Source: Chthoniobacter flavus Ellin428
Lineage (GTDB): Bacteria; Verrucomicrobiota; Verrucomicrobiia; Chthoniobacterales; Chthoniobacteraceae
Assembly (NCBI RefSeq): GCF_000173075.1
Contig: NZ_ABVL01000004.1
Span: 62,001 to 126,000, forward strand
DNA: 64,000 bases
Direction of reading: 5' to 3'
Part shown: positions 44,206 through 56,133 of the stretch, piece by piece
Position numbering within the stretch: position 1 is the stretch's first letter
Layout of the letters: each line of letters opens with the position of its first letter
Position numbers and translations under genes: made by a program
The notes under the pieces: model-generated
Database searches by the model: none
Told to the model about the DNA's origin: nothing
Seen by the model: the letters and a program-made list of their open reading frames with translations, nothing else

Positions 44206-44353
44206 AAGTGAAAAGTGAAAGTGAGGGTGGAAAGTGCCCCAAGCAAGGCCATCGGTTTGGCCGCTCCGCGGCGTCATTTTTCAATCCCCGGCGCGGCGCG
44301 CTCACATCATGGAAAAGCGGCAGCACTTTCCACTTTCACCGTCACTTTCCACT
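44206..44353. repeat. Intergenic hairpin of AGTGAAA/CTTTCCA words
   Basis: Left arm 44206-44236 (AAGTGAAAAGTGAAAGTGAG plus GGTGGAAAGTG) and right arm 44324-44353 (CACTTTCCACTTTCACCGTC plus ACTTTCCACT) are inverted copies with about 85 bases between them. The right arm reaches the stop codon of the response regulator gene. A shorter CACTTTCCACT copy is at 49613-49623. Confidence 0.8.
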
Positions 44354-45012
44354 CAGGCTCCATCCACCCATTCCTTCGCCCGAGTCACCAATTCCGTGCC
44401 GCTCTGAAGTTCGAGTTTATGTTTGATGTTCTCGCGGTGCGTCTCAACGGTCTTGATGCTGATGCCCAGACGCGTGGCGATTTCCCGCGTGGGGATCCCC
44501 GCGCCGATAAGTTCGAAGACGTGCAGTTCGCGGTCGGAGAGCTTCGCCACACCGTCGGCGGCGGAAAGCTCCGGCATCTTGATGGCTCTTTGCATGAGGG
44601 TGATGCCGACTTTGCGACTGACGTGCAATTCGCCCACCACGACGGCGCGCAAGGCGGCGAGCACCTGGCCGCTCGCTTCCTGTTTCATGACGTAGCCCAA
44701 GGCGCCGGCTCGCAACGCGCGCGGGGCAAACACCGTCTCGTCGTGCATCGAGAGCACCAGGATTCGCACCTTCGGGAAGAGGGTGTGGAGCTGCTTGATC
44801 AAGTCGATGCCGCCCGCGCCATGCAGCATGAGATCGAGCAGCAGCACGTCCGGCTCTGCCTTCTCGATCGCGGCGGCAATTCCTTTGGGATCATCGCATT
44901 CGCCGCAGACCATGAAATCCGGCTGGCGGTTGATCAGTTGCGCCAGACCTTCGCGGAAAATCTCATGATCCTCGACGATCAGCACCCGGGCTTTTTGGGG
45001 AGTGTCGTTCAT
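44353..45012 (-). CDS. Response regulator, NarL/FixJ type
   Basis: 219 residues: receiver domain (about 8-125) with phospho-acceptor Asp60 in VLLLDLML, Thr/Ser switch in LVLSMHDE and Lys in YVMKQE, then a LuxR-type HTH (about 150-212, LSDRELHVFELIGAGIPTRE, GISIKTVETHRENI). Its start overlaps the kinase stop (ATGA), so it is the partner of that kinase. Target genes may include the PEP-CTERM protein gene on the other strand. Confidence 0.95.
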   Translation of the reverse strand: MNDTPQKARVLIVEDHEIFREGLAQLINRQPDFMVCGECDDPKGIAAAIEKAEPDVLLLDLMLHGAGGIDLIKQLHTLFPKVRILVLSMHDETVFAPRALRAGALGYVMKQEASGQVLAALRAVVVGELHVSRKVGITLMQRAIKMPELSAADGVAKLSDRELHVFELIGAGIPTREIATRLGISIKTVETHRENIKHKLELQSGTELVTRAKEWVDGA

Positions 45013-45690
45013 AGCGAGGCGGGCGGCGCAATCGGCACCCGGCAGCGAACGAGGGTCCCACGGGGTTCACCGGGGTAAAATCTCGAGGATCCCGCCCAGC
45101 GCATTGGCCCGGTGCTTCATGATGCGCAGTCCGATGCCGGAGGTCATTTCGCGTTGCGCGATGCCGGTCCCGTTGTCCCGGATCTCGAGCGTGATTTCGC
45201 CCGCGGCGGCCCCGAGGTGGATTTCGATTTTCGTTGCCCGGCCGTGACGAATCGCGTTGTTCAACGCTTCCTGGGCGATCCGGAACAGATGTTCGGAGGT
45301 GTGGCGCGACTCGATGACCAATGCAGAGTCGCCCGTGGAGCAACAGTGGACCCCGCGAAACAGCCGTTCCGTGTCCGCGGCGAGCTTCGACAGCGAGAGG
45401 GCAAAGGGCACATGCGCGGGCACGGTCGGATCGAGTCCGCGCGCGAGCAGACGGGTTTGCGCGGTGGCTTCGCTGGCCAGTTTCACGATCTCAGCGGCGG
45501 CCTCCGCCTCGGGCAGCGACTTTTCCGCGAGGATTTGACGAAGGACTTCGGCTTTCAGGGCAATGCCGCCGAGGAGCTGGCCGAGGCCATCGTGCAAATC
45601 GTGAGAAATGCGTTGCCGTTCCCGCTCGCTCGCCCGGACTTCGGGGTCGATAGCGATAGGGGCGACCGGTTTCTTTTCATCGGCAGGCAT
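45009..45690 (-). CDS. Soluble sensor histidine kinase (HisKA_3 type; one extra base near the C-terminus)
   Basis: About 226 residues from the ATG at 45690. RQRISHDLHDGLGQLLGG is the HisKA_3 dimerisation motif with phospho-His in LHD; AQEALNNAIRHGRATKIEIH and EIRDNGTGIA form the ATPase N and G1 boxes. In the literal frame it stops at ILEILPR. One extra base near 45078 removed, it continues PGEPRGTLVRCRVPI (the G2 box) and ends in TGA overlapping the regulator's ATG, a typical coupling. There is no sensor or membrane domain, so the signal is cytoplasmic or provided by a partner. Confidence 0.9.
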
Positions 45691-45830
45691 GTTAACCAAA
45701 TTTGAGACGCGTCGACGAAGACGTAAAGCGAGGAGTGCGTTTCTGCGTAAAAGTACTGGTTCCCTGACCCCGGAAATAAGGGTGATCCCCCGATGGGAGG
45801 GACGGGGTGGATTCCTAAGATAGGGGCACG

Positions 45831-46694
45831 ATGAAAACCAACGCCTCAACTAGAAATCCAATCCTCAAGGCTACCCCGGCTGAAAAATTTCTCACCCGCT
45901 CAACCTTCGCCGCAATTCTCCTGGCCGCGCTTGCTGGCCCCACCCTGTGCCGGTCAGCTCAGGTCGATGCCCATCTTTCTATGCAAGGTACTAATACCCC
46001 CCCAGCTTACAATCAGACGAGTCCGACCGGCCCGCTGGGGACCACTCTTTCGGCACCGTACGGCGACGTCAGTGCAACTTTCGGTTTTGGCACGATTGAC
46101 ATTCAGGCGGCGGCCACCGAGGACAACCAGGGCTTCAACAACGCGAGTGCCAACGGGGATTGGAGGGACACCCTCACGATCAATGATCCTGCACTTACCG
46201 GCATGCAAGGGGTCGCGCGATTCACCTATCACCTCAGCGGCAGTGTCAATGCCACGACGGCGGGACTCGAGGATGTGAACAGTAACTTTAGCCTGACTTT
46301 GCCTTCTGGGGCTAATTATCAGGGCGGCTACTACAGCAACAACAACGGTTACCAAGGCTATCAGGTCAGCGATCTCGGCACGGTAACGGATGACGTCGGA
46401 TTCACCTTTGGGACGCCTTTCGATATCTCGGTTGGCTTCGGCGCCGGTGTTTCTATTCTCTGGGACCACCAGTCGTCCGCCGGAGACGTGAGTCTCTCCC
46501 TGGACGCCGGCGGCTTGACCGTGCTTTCGGGGACCAATCCAGTGGACCCGAGTTCCTACACGACTTCTTCAATCTCGGGGACAGACTACGCCGTTCCAAC
46601 CCCCGAGCCTTCGACTTGGACGGCGCTCCTCGGCGGGTTCGGCATGCTCCTCGGCTTCCAACGCGGGAAAAGGCCGGTGACAAAGAAGGGGTAG
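45831..46694 (+). CDS. PEP-CTERM sorting-domain protein
   Basis: 287 residues. The N-terminal signal peptide (FAAILLAALAGPTLCRSA) is followed by a Ser/Thr/Asn/Gly-rich beta-structured body with no recognised domain. The end is VPTPEPSTWTALLGGFGMLLGFQRGKRP, a PEP motif, hydrophobic helix and basic tail. Exosortase (EpsH) cuts at PEP during export. The exosortase gene is not in the window. It is divergent from the two-component genes, 140 bases between starts, so that pair may control it. Confidence 0.92.
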   Translation: MKTNASTRNPILKATPAEKFLTRSTFAAILLAALAGPTLCRSAQVDAHLSMQGTNTPPAYNQTSPTGPLGTTLSAPYGDVSATFGFGTIDIQAAATEDNQGFNNASANGDWRDTLTINDPALTGMQGVARFTYHLSGSVNATTAGLEDVNSNFSLTLPSGANYQGGYYSNNNGYQGYQVSDLGTVTDDVGFTFGTPFDISVGFGAGVSILWDHQSSAGDVSLSLDAGGLTVLSGTNPVDPSSYTTSSISGTDYAVPTPEPSTWTALLGGFGMLLGFQRGKRPVTKKG

Positions 46695-46698
46695 AAAA

Positions 46699-49476
<2,778 letters not shown>

Positions 49477-49540
49477 AATGTCCTCAGGGGCAAGGCTATT
49501 CCAACACAAAGACGGCGCTGATGTCTATCGGGGCGCGAAG

Positions 49541-49558
49541 GTTTTTATGCGTAAAAAC
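49541..49558. promoter_or_regulatory. AT-rich inverted repeat upstream of the kinase gene
   Basis: GTTTTTA (49541-49547), TGCG and TAAAAAC (49552-49558) are perfectly complementary. It lies 65 bases before the kinase start. TGCGTAAAAG occurs near 45747 in the kinase/PEP-CTERM spacer and could be a related half-site. Confidence 0.35.
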
Positions 49559-49629
49559 GCGGAAATACTTTCGATATACTTCCGAAAGGAGATCAAGGGC
49601 GACTATCACTCTCACTTTCCACTGAGGCC

Positions 49630-49657
49630 CCTTTCTCTCGGGCCGAACGGAGAAAGG
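49630..49657 (-). terminator. Hairpin downstream of the bifunctional nuclease gene
   Basis: CCTTTCTC (49630-49637) and GAGAAAGG (49650-49657) form a perfect 8-bp stem with a 12-base loop about 20 bases past the stop of the minus-strand gene. No T tract follows. Confidence 0.45.
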
Positions 49658-49677
49658 CGACTACAGCATTACCCGCC

Positions 49678-50142
49678 TCACGTCTCGCCTTCGCCCTGCC
49701 GGCCGTTTTCCTCGAGGTGCCGGAGCACATCGCTGCGGTCTTCCACTTCGTCCCACACGTCCCGGCTTACATAAATGGGCGCCTTTTGCTGGATGGCCAG
49801 GGCGATGCAGTCGCTGGGGCGGCCGTCGAGTTCCACGATCTTCTTTTCGAAGAGTTCATTCTCCGCGCTGATGATCAGGCGGGCGAAATAGGTCTCACTC
49901 TTGAGATCGTTGATGATGACCCGGTCCACCTTCGCGCCGAGCGCGGTCATGAGGTGGCCGATGAGGTCATGCGTCAGGGGGCGTTCCTTGGGAGTGTCGT
50001 TCAGGAACATGGCAATGGCCGCGCCCACGCTTTCGTCCACATAGATGACGAAGACCTTTTCCTCGTTGCCGATAAAAACCGCCCGGCCCGAGTTGAACGG
50101 GAGTACGGTGCGAATTTCGACCGGAATCACAGGCTTATTCAT
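49678..50142 (-). CDS. Bifunctional nuclease family protein (DUF151)
   Basis: 154 residues from the ATG at 50142, preceded by repeat-encoded extension that is not real. FIGNEEKVFVIYVDESVGAA and TPKERPLTHDLIGHLMTALG are the conserved DUF151 segments; LDGRPSDCIALAIQQKAPIY is its signature. The family includes a plant bifunctional DNase/RNase and a thermophilic nuclease of similar fold. Function in bacteria is not established. It ends 20 bases before a hairpin. Confidence 0.9.
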   Translation of the reverse strand: MNKPVIPVEIRTVLPFNSGRAVFIGNEEKVFVIYVDESVGAAIAMFLNDTPKERPLTHDLIGHLMTALGAKVDRVIINDLKSETYFARLIISAENELFEKKIVELDGRPSDCIALAIQQKAPIYVSRDVWDEVEDRSDVLRHLEENGRQGEGET

Positions 50143-50202
50143 GCTGCGGAAATGTCGGGCGTAGGGTGGCCGGTGTCGAGGGCGAAAAGAAGGGGAGATG
50201 GG

Positions 50203-50362
50203 AACATCCAACATCCAACACCCAACGCCCAACATCCAATGAAGGGACCGCCGCGATTGCTCTTTTTTTGTGGAAAATCGTTCGCCGACGCTACCATCGA
50301 AGAAGCACACGTGAGGCTGCGCCCATTGGATGTTGGGCGTTGGGTGTTCGATGTTGGATGTT
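50203..50362. repeat. Intergenic hairpin of heptamer words (CATCCAA/TTGGATG)
   Basis: Arms 50203-50241 and 50324-50362 are 39 bases long and complementary except for one base. Each consists of five to six heptamers ATCCAAC/CCCAACA. Outside them GGGCGAAAAGAAGGGGAGAT and its rough inverse TCTCACCCTCTTTTGTGG extend the pairing. It is the longest near-perfect hairpin of the window, between BFN and the next gene, which are divergent. Confidence 0.9.
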
Positions 50363-50429
50363 TTCTCACCCTCTTTTGTGGTGAATAGCGTGACTTTCCT
50401 CTCTCTCCGGGATAAAGCGAAAGCCCAAC

Positions 50430-51101
50430 ATGTTCAGGTGGATCCTCATTCTCATCCTCGTCCTGGGGGCTTTCTTCGCGGTTCGAAATTGGTCCACCAT
50501 CATGGGGAAGTGGGAGACGACCGTCGGGCAACTGCCGGGTCTTAGCAAACCGTCCGGCGGCAAGGGTGGCACCAGTGACAACGGCGGCAACGGCAAGACC
50601 GACTCGCCGGATTCTGGCATTGGGAATTTTCTGAAGGGCTTCGCCGGCATCAATGGTTGGGGAAATCGCACCGTGGCGGGGATCACACTCGACCTTCCCT
50701 ACAGCGTTTCGACCTACACGCCCTCGTACTTAGTCACGCCGACGCCCAATACCATCGCGGAATACTATCGCGGCGGTGGGCCGACGCGGTCCCTTTTCAT
50801 CAAGCACGAGATCAATACCGCCATGGCTGGCGGCGCCATGTTCGCGTGGGCGAATCGCTCGCTCAAGTCGGAGGCGCAGCGGCTCAAAATGGACATCATG
50901 TCCCAGAATTCCGCCACCACCGTGGTGAATGGGTATCGCGCCCGCCGGATCGACATGATTTCGCGTGATGAACCCCGCAAGCGGGTGCGCATCGTCGCCT
51001 TCGAGCGTGGAAACCAGGCTTGGTTCGTGCAGTTCACCACCATGGAAAGCGACCCGGAAGCCGAGCAGATCTACCAGCGCATTGCCAATTCCGCGCATTG
51101 A
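50430..51101 (+). CDS. Hypothetical membrane-anchored protein
   Basis: 223 residues. An N-terminal membrane helix (FRWILILILVLGAFFAV) is followed by a Gly/Ser-rich linker (about 38-65) and a folded domain of about 150 residues (GITLDLPYSVSTYTPSY, MISRDEPRKRVRIVAFERGN). I do not recognise it. It is placed between the hairpin at 50203-50362 and speA, in the speA direction, with 106 bases between. The ATG gives a helix right at the start, which supports the start. Confidence 0.7.
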   Translation: MFRWILILILVLGAFFAVRNWSTIMGKWETTVGQLPGLSKPSGGKGGTSDNGGNGKTDSPDSGIGNFLKGFAGINGWGNRTVAGITLDLPYSVSTYTPSYLVTPTPNTIAEYYRGGGPTRSLFIKHEINTAMAGGAMFAWANRSLKSEAQRLKMDIMSQNSATTVVNGYRARRIDMISRDEPRKRVRIVAFERGNQAWFVQFTTMESDPEAEQIYQRIANSAH

Positions 51102-51171
51102 GCCGCGGCTCCCTTCGCGTTTTCCGCCGCACCCCCGAGCCGATGCACTGTAAATTTTTGCAAAGCTCAGG

Positions 51172-51199
51172 TTGCATTGACGCCACACGTTTCTAGTAT
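51172..51199 (+). promoter_or_regulatory. Candidate speA promoter
   Basis: TTGCAT (51172-51177), 16 bases, TAGTAT (51194-51199). Transcription would begin around 51206, two bases before the ATG, so the mRNA might be nearly leaderless. The boxes are plausible but unproven. Confidence 0.4.
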
Positions 51200-51207
51200 C
51201 CGCGCCG

Positions 51208-53139
51208 ATGAAGCAAAACTGGGACATTCCCGCCGCCATTTCCCTCTACAATATCGACCGTTGGGGATCGGGCTATTTTACGATCAACGACCGCGGGAAT
51301 ATCCAGGTGAACCCGACGCGCGCCCCCGCGGCCATCGACATCATGGAATTGATCGAAGAGGCCAAGCAACAGGGTCTCACTTTTCCCATGGTCCTGCGCT
51401 TTCAGGATCTGCTGCGCGATCGCGTGGAGACGATCAACAAAGCTTTCGCCGCGGCGATGCAGGAAGCGAACTACCGCAACGAGTATCGCGGCGTTTTCCC
51501 CATCAAGGTGAACCAACTCCGGGAAGTCGTGGAGGAGATCGTGGATGCCGGCGCGCCGTATCACTTCGGCATCGAAGCCGGCAGCAAGCCCGAGCTCCTC
51601 GCGGCGATGGCCATTCATCGCGATCACGAGTCGCTCATCATTTGCAACGGCTACAAGGACAAGCTGTTCATCGAAAACGCGCTGCTCGGCCGCAAGCTGG
51701 GCAAGAAGGTCATCCTCGTCGTCGAGAAGATCGAGGAACTCGCCGAGATCCTGCGTGTGTCGAAGGAAGTGGGCGTGGAGCCGATGATCGGCATCCGCGT
51801 GCGCCTCGCCGCAAAGGGTGCGGGCAAGTGGGCGACCAGCGGTGGTGAGAATGCGAAATTTGGCGTCAGTACCGCGGAACTCGTGGCCGCGAGCGAGCTC
51901 TTGAAAAAAGAAGGCCTTCCGAACGCGCTCAAGCTCGTCCATTTCCACGTGGGCTCGCAGGTGCCAGACATCGGCACGATCAAGCGCGCGGTTCGGGAAG
52001 CGGCCCGTTTTTACTCGAAACTGCACAAGCTCGGGCATGAGCTCGGGTATCTCGATGTCGGCGGCGGGCTCGGAGTCGACTACGATGGCTCGCGCACGGC
52101 CTTCGACAGCTCGACGAACTACTCCCTGCACGAATACGCGCGCGACATCGTCTGGAACATCATGGAGGTGTGTGACTCGGAAAAAGTCCCGCACCCGGCG
52201 ATCGTCAGCGAAAGCGGCCGCGCGATTGTCGCGCACCATTCCATTCTCGTCGTCGAAGCGTTCGGCGCGATCGAGAAAGACAAGGCGCCGATCCAGATCG
52301 AAGCCGTGGCGGAAGACCCGAAGCAGGTCGGTGAAGTCCTCGAGATCCAGCGCAACCTCACGCAGCAAAACCGCATGGAATCGCTGCACGACGCGCAGCA
52401 GCTCAAGGAGCAGGCGCAATCCATGTTCGACCTCGGCCTCATGGGGCTGGAGAGCAAGGCGCGCATCGAGACCGTGTATTGGCAGATCGCCAAGAAGGTC
52501 GTCGATTTCTGCGCGGGCATGAAATATGTCCCCGAGGAAGTCAAGGATCTCGAAGTCACGCTCAGCGATCAGTACGTCTGCAACTTCTCGGTCTTCCAAA
52601 GCCTGCTCGACCACTGGGCGCTCGGCCAGTTGTTTCCGGTCATGCCGATTCACCGGCTGAATGAATTCCCCGAACGCCAGGGCACGCTGGTCGATATCAC
52701 CTGCGATTCCGATGGCAAGGTGAGCAAGTTCATCGACCTGCAGGACGTGAAGGACACGCTCTCGCTGCACAAGCTCAAGCCCGGTGAGCACTACTACCTC
52801 GGCTTCTTCCTCATGGGCGCCTACCAGGACATCATGGGCGACCTGCACAATCTCTTCGGCCGCGTGAATGAGGCCCACGTCTTCCTCGACGAAGACGAGG
52901 AGAGCGGCTGGTACATCGAGGAGACCATCGAAGGCAGCGCCATTGGTGAAGTGCTCTCCATGACCCAGTGGGACAAGAACGAGCTCGCCCGCCAGGTGAA
53001 AGCGCAAGTCGACGCCGCCATCAAGAGCGACCGCCTCAAGCCCAGTGAAGCAATGAAGCTGCTCGCCAACTACGAGCGCGCGCTCAAGGGCTACACCTAC
53101 CTGCAGTTCAACGGGAACGGGACCAGCGCTACGAAGTAG
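51208..53139 (+). CDS. speA: Biosynthetic arginine decarboxylase
   Basis: 643 residues, normal for SpeA. It converts arginine to agmatine, the first step of putrescine synthesis, in the cytoplasm. The PLP lysine lies in YRGVFPIKVNQLREVV (about residue 97), with GIEAGSKPELLAAMA, HFHVGSQVPD and YLDVGGGLGVDYDGS lining the barrel, and a C-terminal beta domain with CNFSVFQSLLDHWALGQLFP. Magnesium-dependent in relatives. No agmatinase or agmatine deiminase in the window. The frame is clean along its whole length. Confidence 0.97.
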   Translation: MKQNWDIPAAISLYNIDRWGSGYFTINDRGNIQVNPTRAPAAIDIMELIEEAKQQGLTFPMVLRFQDLLRDRVETINKAFAAAMQEANYRNEYRGVFPIKVNQLREVVEEIVDAGAPYHFGIEAGSKPELLAAMAIHRDHESLIICNGYKDKLFIENALLGRKLGKKVILVVEKIEELAEILRVSKEVGVEPMIGIRVRLAAKGAGKWATSGGENAKFGVSTAELVAASELLKKEGLPNALKLVHFHVGSQVPDIGTIKRAVREAARFYSKLHKLGHELGYLDVGGGLGVDYDGSRTAFDSSTNYSLHEYARDIVWNIMEVCDSEKVPHPAIVSESGRAIVAHHSILVVEAFGAIEKDKAPIQIEAVAEDPKQVGEVLEIQRNLTQQNRMESLHDAQQLKEQAQSMFDLGLMGLESKARIETVYWQIAKKVVDFCAGMKYVPEEVKDLEVTLSDQYVCNFSVFQSLLDHWALGQLFPVMPIHRLNEFPERQGTLVDITCDSDGKVSKFIDLQDVKDTLSLHKLKPGEHYYLGFFLMGAYQDIMGDLHNLFGRVNEAHVFLDEDEESGWYIEETIEGSAIGEVLSMTQWDKNELARQVKAQVDAAIKSDRLKPSEAMKLLANYERALKGYTYLQFNGNGTSATK

Positions 53140-53192
53140 TACTCGTCCGTGGTTGAATTGACGCCGCCCGCCGGTTGAGGCATTCTCAAGAC

Positions 53193-53521
53193 ATGAGCAT
53201 CACCGGCATCGTGGAAAACGATACGATCAAGCTGCCGGTGCATTTACCAGACGGCACCCAAGTCGAGATTTGTGTCTTGGAGGAGAATACCCCGCCGACG
53301 GAGCCAGAGTTTTTGCGTAAAATCCTGGCCGTAGCTGGCCAAAAGACTGGACTGCTGGCCACCTTCTGAATCGCGACTACCGTCTCGAAAATGGTCCTAT
53401 AGTTGGGACCTTTCTCGAAACGATTCAGGATCTGATCGGAAGTGCCGATGGGCTTCCGGCGGATTTTGTGGCGGAACACGACCACTACATTCACGGCACG
53501 CCCAAGCGCTCCGCAAAGTGA
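53193..53521 (+). pseudogene. Small AF2212/DUF104-like antitoxin-type protein, broken frame
   Basis: The N-terminus MSITGIVENDTIKLPVHLPD resembles the beta-strand start of AF2212/DUF104 antitoxin-like proteins, followed by GTQVEICVLEE. The literal ORF ends at 53369. Reading on in a neighbouring frame gives NRDYRLENGPIVGTFLETIQ and a typical C-terminus, LPADFVAEHDHYIHGTPKR, ending at 53521. So a single base error or mutation around 53330-53360 probably split one gene of about 108 codons. No toxin gene follows. It might be a pseudogene or a sequencing artefact. Confidence 0.6.
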
Positions 53522-53581
53522 AGCGCCCGATTGGCGCCGACCAATCATTCGCCAGGCGCAGGCCGTCCCGGAATTACCCAA

Positions 53582-53869
53582 ATGAAAAGCCCACCCATCG
53601 AATGCCCGGCCTGCCGCTCAACGGATGTCCATGCTTGTGGCAAACGGTATGGCCTTTATCCCGCGGGGCCGCTGGCGATTTTTGGCGTCGCGTTTGCGAT
53701 GCTCCATCAGACATCGAGACCTTTTGACTATCGGTGCAAGACCTGCGGCCAGGAGTTCGCCCGCCGAACGCCGATTGCCCGCGTGGTGCGGTGGCTGTTC
53801 ATTCCGCTGGTCTGGTTTTTCGTGATCGCTTTCGGCCTGGGGATTCTGAGCCTGCTTTTCCGACGGTGA
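53582..53869 (+). CDS. Small zinc-ribbon membrane protein
   Basis: 95 residues from the ATG at 53582. Two Cys pairs (IECPACRST and YRCKTCGQEF, at about 7-10 and 54-57) form a zinc ribbon; a hydrophobic stretch (about 27-42) lies between them and one strong helix (LFIPLVWFFVIAFGLGILSL) closes the protein. Function unknown. It ends 13 bases before the next gene, so they are probably co-transcribed. Confidence 0.7.
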   Translation: MKSPPIECPACRSTDVHACGKRYGLYPAGPLAIFGVAFAMLHQTSRPFDYRCKTCGQEFARRTPIARVVRWLFIPLVWFFVIAFGLGILSLLFRR

Positions 53870-53882
53870 GAGAACGCTGGGC

Positions 53883-54398
53883 ATGAGACTTTTTCATGTC
53901 AGCGACCAGGGAGACATTGCGCATTTCGCGCCGAGGATTCCACCGAGCATGGATGCGAGGATCGCGCACCCGGTGGTTTGGGCGGTCGATGGCGAGCATC
54001 TCGCAAACTACCTCGTGCCGCGCAACTGCCCCCGGGTGTGCTTTCGTGCGAACGAAGATACGACCAACGAAGATCGGCAACGCTTTCTGCGCGCTGACGC
54101 CGCGCCGGTGGTGGCGATTGAAGAGTCGTGGTTCAGGATGGCAGAGGCGACGCCCTTGTGGATTTACGAGTTTGCTCCGCAACCTTTCGCCTCCGCGGAT
54201 CGGAACGCGGGATACTTTGTCGCGTCCGTATCGGTCACACCCCTTGCGTGCCGCCGGATCGAGTGTCCGCTGGCGGAATTGGCGGCACGAGGCGCGGAAC
54301 TGCGAGGAGTGCGGGATTTGCGAACGCTGGCGGCGGACGTCACGCGATCCACACTCGCGTTCTCCTGTATCCGCATGCGCAATGCAACCCCGGTGTAG
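53883..54398 (+). CDS. DUF6886-like protein
   Basis: 171 residues. MRLFHVSDQGDIAHFAPRIP begins a pattern (R-P-S-P followed by VVWAVDGEHLANYLVPRNCP) that I associate with the DUF6886 family; IEESWFRMAEATPLWIYEF is the second conserved region. It is a soluble protein of unknown role, perhaps with an ADP-ribosyltransferase-like start, but no catalytic motif is shown. The end shares bases with a region of weak coding signal. Confidence 0.7.
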   Translation: MRLFHVSDQGDIAHFAPRIPPSMDARIAHPVVWAVDGEHLANYLVPRNCPRVCFRANEDTTNEDRQRFLRADAAPVVAIEESWFRMAEATPLWIYEFAPQPFASADRNAGYFVASVSVTPLACRRIECPLAELAARGAELRGVRDLRTLAADVTRSTLAFSCIRMRNATPV

Positions 54399-54509
54399 GT
54401 CCATCGCGGCAATCCGACACGCTCTTTTATTTAAAATGGAAGAATCTTCTATAACCCACCCTGGAAGCGGGTTTCAAAAGCAAGTCGACTACTGTCATCC
54501 ATCCCCCTT

Positions 54510-54932
54510 GTGAGCATCTTTTCTTCCGAAAACCAGATTGCGCGCTGGAAACTCATTGGCGTCGTCGCGGTATTTCTCTGTCTCGGGTGGTGGTTGAACG
54601 TGGCGGTCATCCAGCCGCATTTCATTCTCAAAAGCCGGCTGCGTCAGGCGCTGAGCGTCGCGGTCGCGTGTAGAATGTATGCCGAGGATCACGGAGGAAG
54701 TTACCCAGGAGAATTGCCGGATCTTTTCCCGAACTATGTGAGCGATGAGCGGGTGTTGACGTTTCGCTCCGGTGACGGTCAGCGCATCTTGAAATGTGAC
54801 TATCGCGGCGGAGGGAAGAGGTTGACGCCAGATGCGTTGCTCCTGCGCATCGAAGCGGAGAAATCGGGTGGGTCGGAGGTGATCGTGCAAGCGAGCCTCA
54901 ACGGGTTGATCCAAAAGGCTCCCGAGGAGTAA
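54510..54932 (+). CDS. Hypothetical membrane-anchored pseudopilin-like protein
   Basis: 140 residues from a GTG start at 54510. One N-terminal helix (LIGVVAVFLCLGWWLNVAVI) is followed by a periplasmic part with AVACRMYAEDHGGSYPGELP and DLFPNYVSDERVL, similar in style to type II pseudopilin-like and DUF1559-type proteins common in this phylum. There is no prepilin peptidase site, so it is only a look-alike. It converges with the methyltransferase gene. Confidence 0.6.
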   Translation: MSIFSSENQIARWKLIGVVAVFLCLGWWLNVAVIQPHFILKSRLRQALSVAVACRMYAEDHGGSYPGELPDLFPNYVSDERVLTFRSGDGQRILKCDYRGGGKRLTPDALLLRIEAEKSGGSEVIVQASLNGLIQKAPEE

Positions 54933-54942
54933 TAGCGCAGTC

Positions 54943-56082
54943 CTACCCCTTCTCGATCAGGAAGAGAAATTCCGTATTCGGCGCCTCGGCGTCGCGGATC
55001 CACTCGTTCGTCCAGCGCATCCCGGCCATGACATTGCGGCGATGGTCGATTTCGGTGACTTCGATCACGCGCCCGACCGACGTGGTCACCTCGTGCAGTT
55101 CCTCCGCCGTCGCGCGTCCGCCGGAACTATACGAAAGGAGAATGTGCCGCGCGCGCGTCGCTTGGAGCAGATGCGCAATGGCGTCGACTACGACAAGGCG
55201 GCCCGCGTCATTTCGCCGATAGTCTTCAAAAACCGAACCGGCTAGCTTGTCGGAGGAATCGTTTCTGCGCCCGGCTTTGCCGAAGATGGCCGGGCGATCG
55301 TTGAGACAGATCGTCGTCCAGAGATGATAGTAAGCCGCGTAGCGGACGCGCGAGGGCGGCATCTTCTCGTTGTTCGAGCCATAGGGTGGATCAAAATACG
55401 CAAGGTCGGCTTCGATTCTGGGCAGGACCTCGAAGATATCGCCACGATGCACCGTGTGCGGTTGCTCGATCGGGAATAACCGCGGCACTTGCAGACGCAA
55501 TGGGCGGAAAGAGCGCGGCGACCAATCGCTGAGATACGAAGCAAAGTGGCCGAGTGTGCTGTCCACTTCATCCAAGGCAAGGATGAGGCTCGTGAGCAGG
55601 ACGGCGCGCTCGACCTCCGTGAGACCGAGGCGATCGATCTCCGCGCGAATGGCGTCGAGTCGGCGAGTGTTGTGCCGTTGCCACGGCTTCTTCCTTCCAT
55701 TGGCCGTAGTGGTGATGCCCGCAGCCGGTTCGCCGCCATAATGCTCAGTAAACCAGCCGTCGACGCCAGGCAGTGCATTCAAGTGAGCGATCAACGGTTC
55801 GTAATGGGAAGTTGGATACGAGTTGCACAAGTAGCATTGACCAAAGATCTGCGACCAAACGGAGAGATCATTCGCGATCACCCGATGGCCAGTTTGCGCA
55901 AACATCTGCGCCACGCGGGTCGTGCCGGAAAAGCCGTCGAGCACCGTGCGCGGCTGGACCTTCCGGGCAAGTTGCAGGATGTGCGGGAGCAGCTTCCGTT
56001 TCGACCCGGCGTATTTGATTCCCTCGGTCGCAGGCACGGCGGCGAGCGGTTTTTCGGGCAGTTTCGGGGGCGATGCGCTCAT
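54943..56082 (-). CDS. D12-class N6-adenine DNA methyltransferase, solitary
   Basis: 379 residues from the ATG at 56082. IKYAGSKRKLLPHILQLA is motif X, VLDGFSGTTRVAQMF is the SAM-binding motif I, LAYFDPPYGSNNEKM holds the catalytic DPPY, and ILLSYSSGGRATAEEL belongs to the C-terminal part. It methylates adenine in a short DNA site. No endonuclease gene is near, so it is an orphan, either regulatory or the remnant of a restriction system. An earlier ATG at 56544 lies within the neighbouring gene region and is not used. Confidence 0.92.
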   Translation of the reverse strand: MSASPPKLPEKPLAAVPATEGIKYAGSKRKLLPHILQLARKVQPRTVLDGFSGTTRVAQMFAQTGHRVIANDLSVWSQIFGQCYLCNSYPTSHYEPLIAHLNALPGVDGWFTEHYGGEPAAGITTTANGRKKPWQRHNTRRLDAIRAEIDRLGLTEVERAVLLTSLILALDEVDSTLGHFASYLSDWSPRSFRPLRLQVPRLFPIEQPHTVHRGDIFEVLPRIEADLAYFDPPYGSNNEKMPPSRVRYAAYYHLWTTICLNDRPAIFGKAGRRNDSSDKLAGSVFEDYRRNDAGRLVVVDAIAHLLQATRARHILLSYSSGGRATAEELHEVTTSVGRVIEVTEIDHRRNVMAGMRWTNEWIRDAEAPNTEFLFLIEKG

Positions 56083-56133
56083 GATGAGGCTACAGGTGGA
56101 CAATGCGCCGGCATTCTCTAGAGTGAGATACAC

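Noticed and set aside
51193..53007. 604-codon minus-strand ORF opposite speA
   Set aside because: speA is certain and intact; the antisense frame is open only because of codon bias.
53193..53521. Toxin-antitoxin pair
   Set aside because: Only an antitoxin-like N-terminus is visible and no PIN or other toxin follows, so a complete module cannot be claimed.
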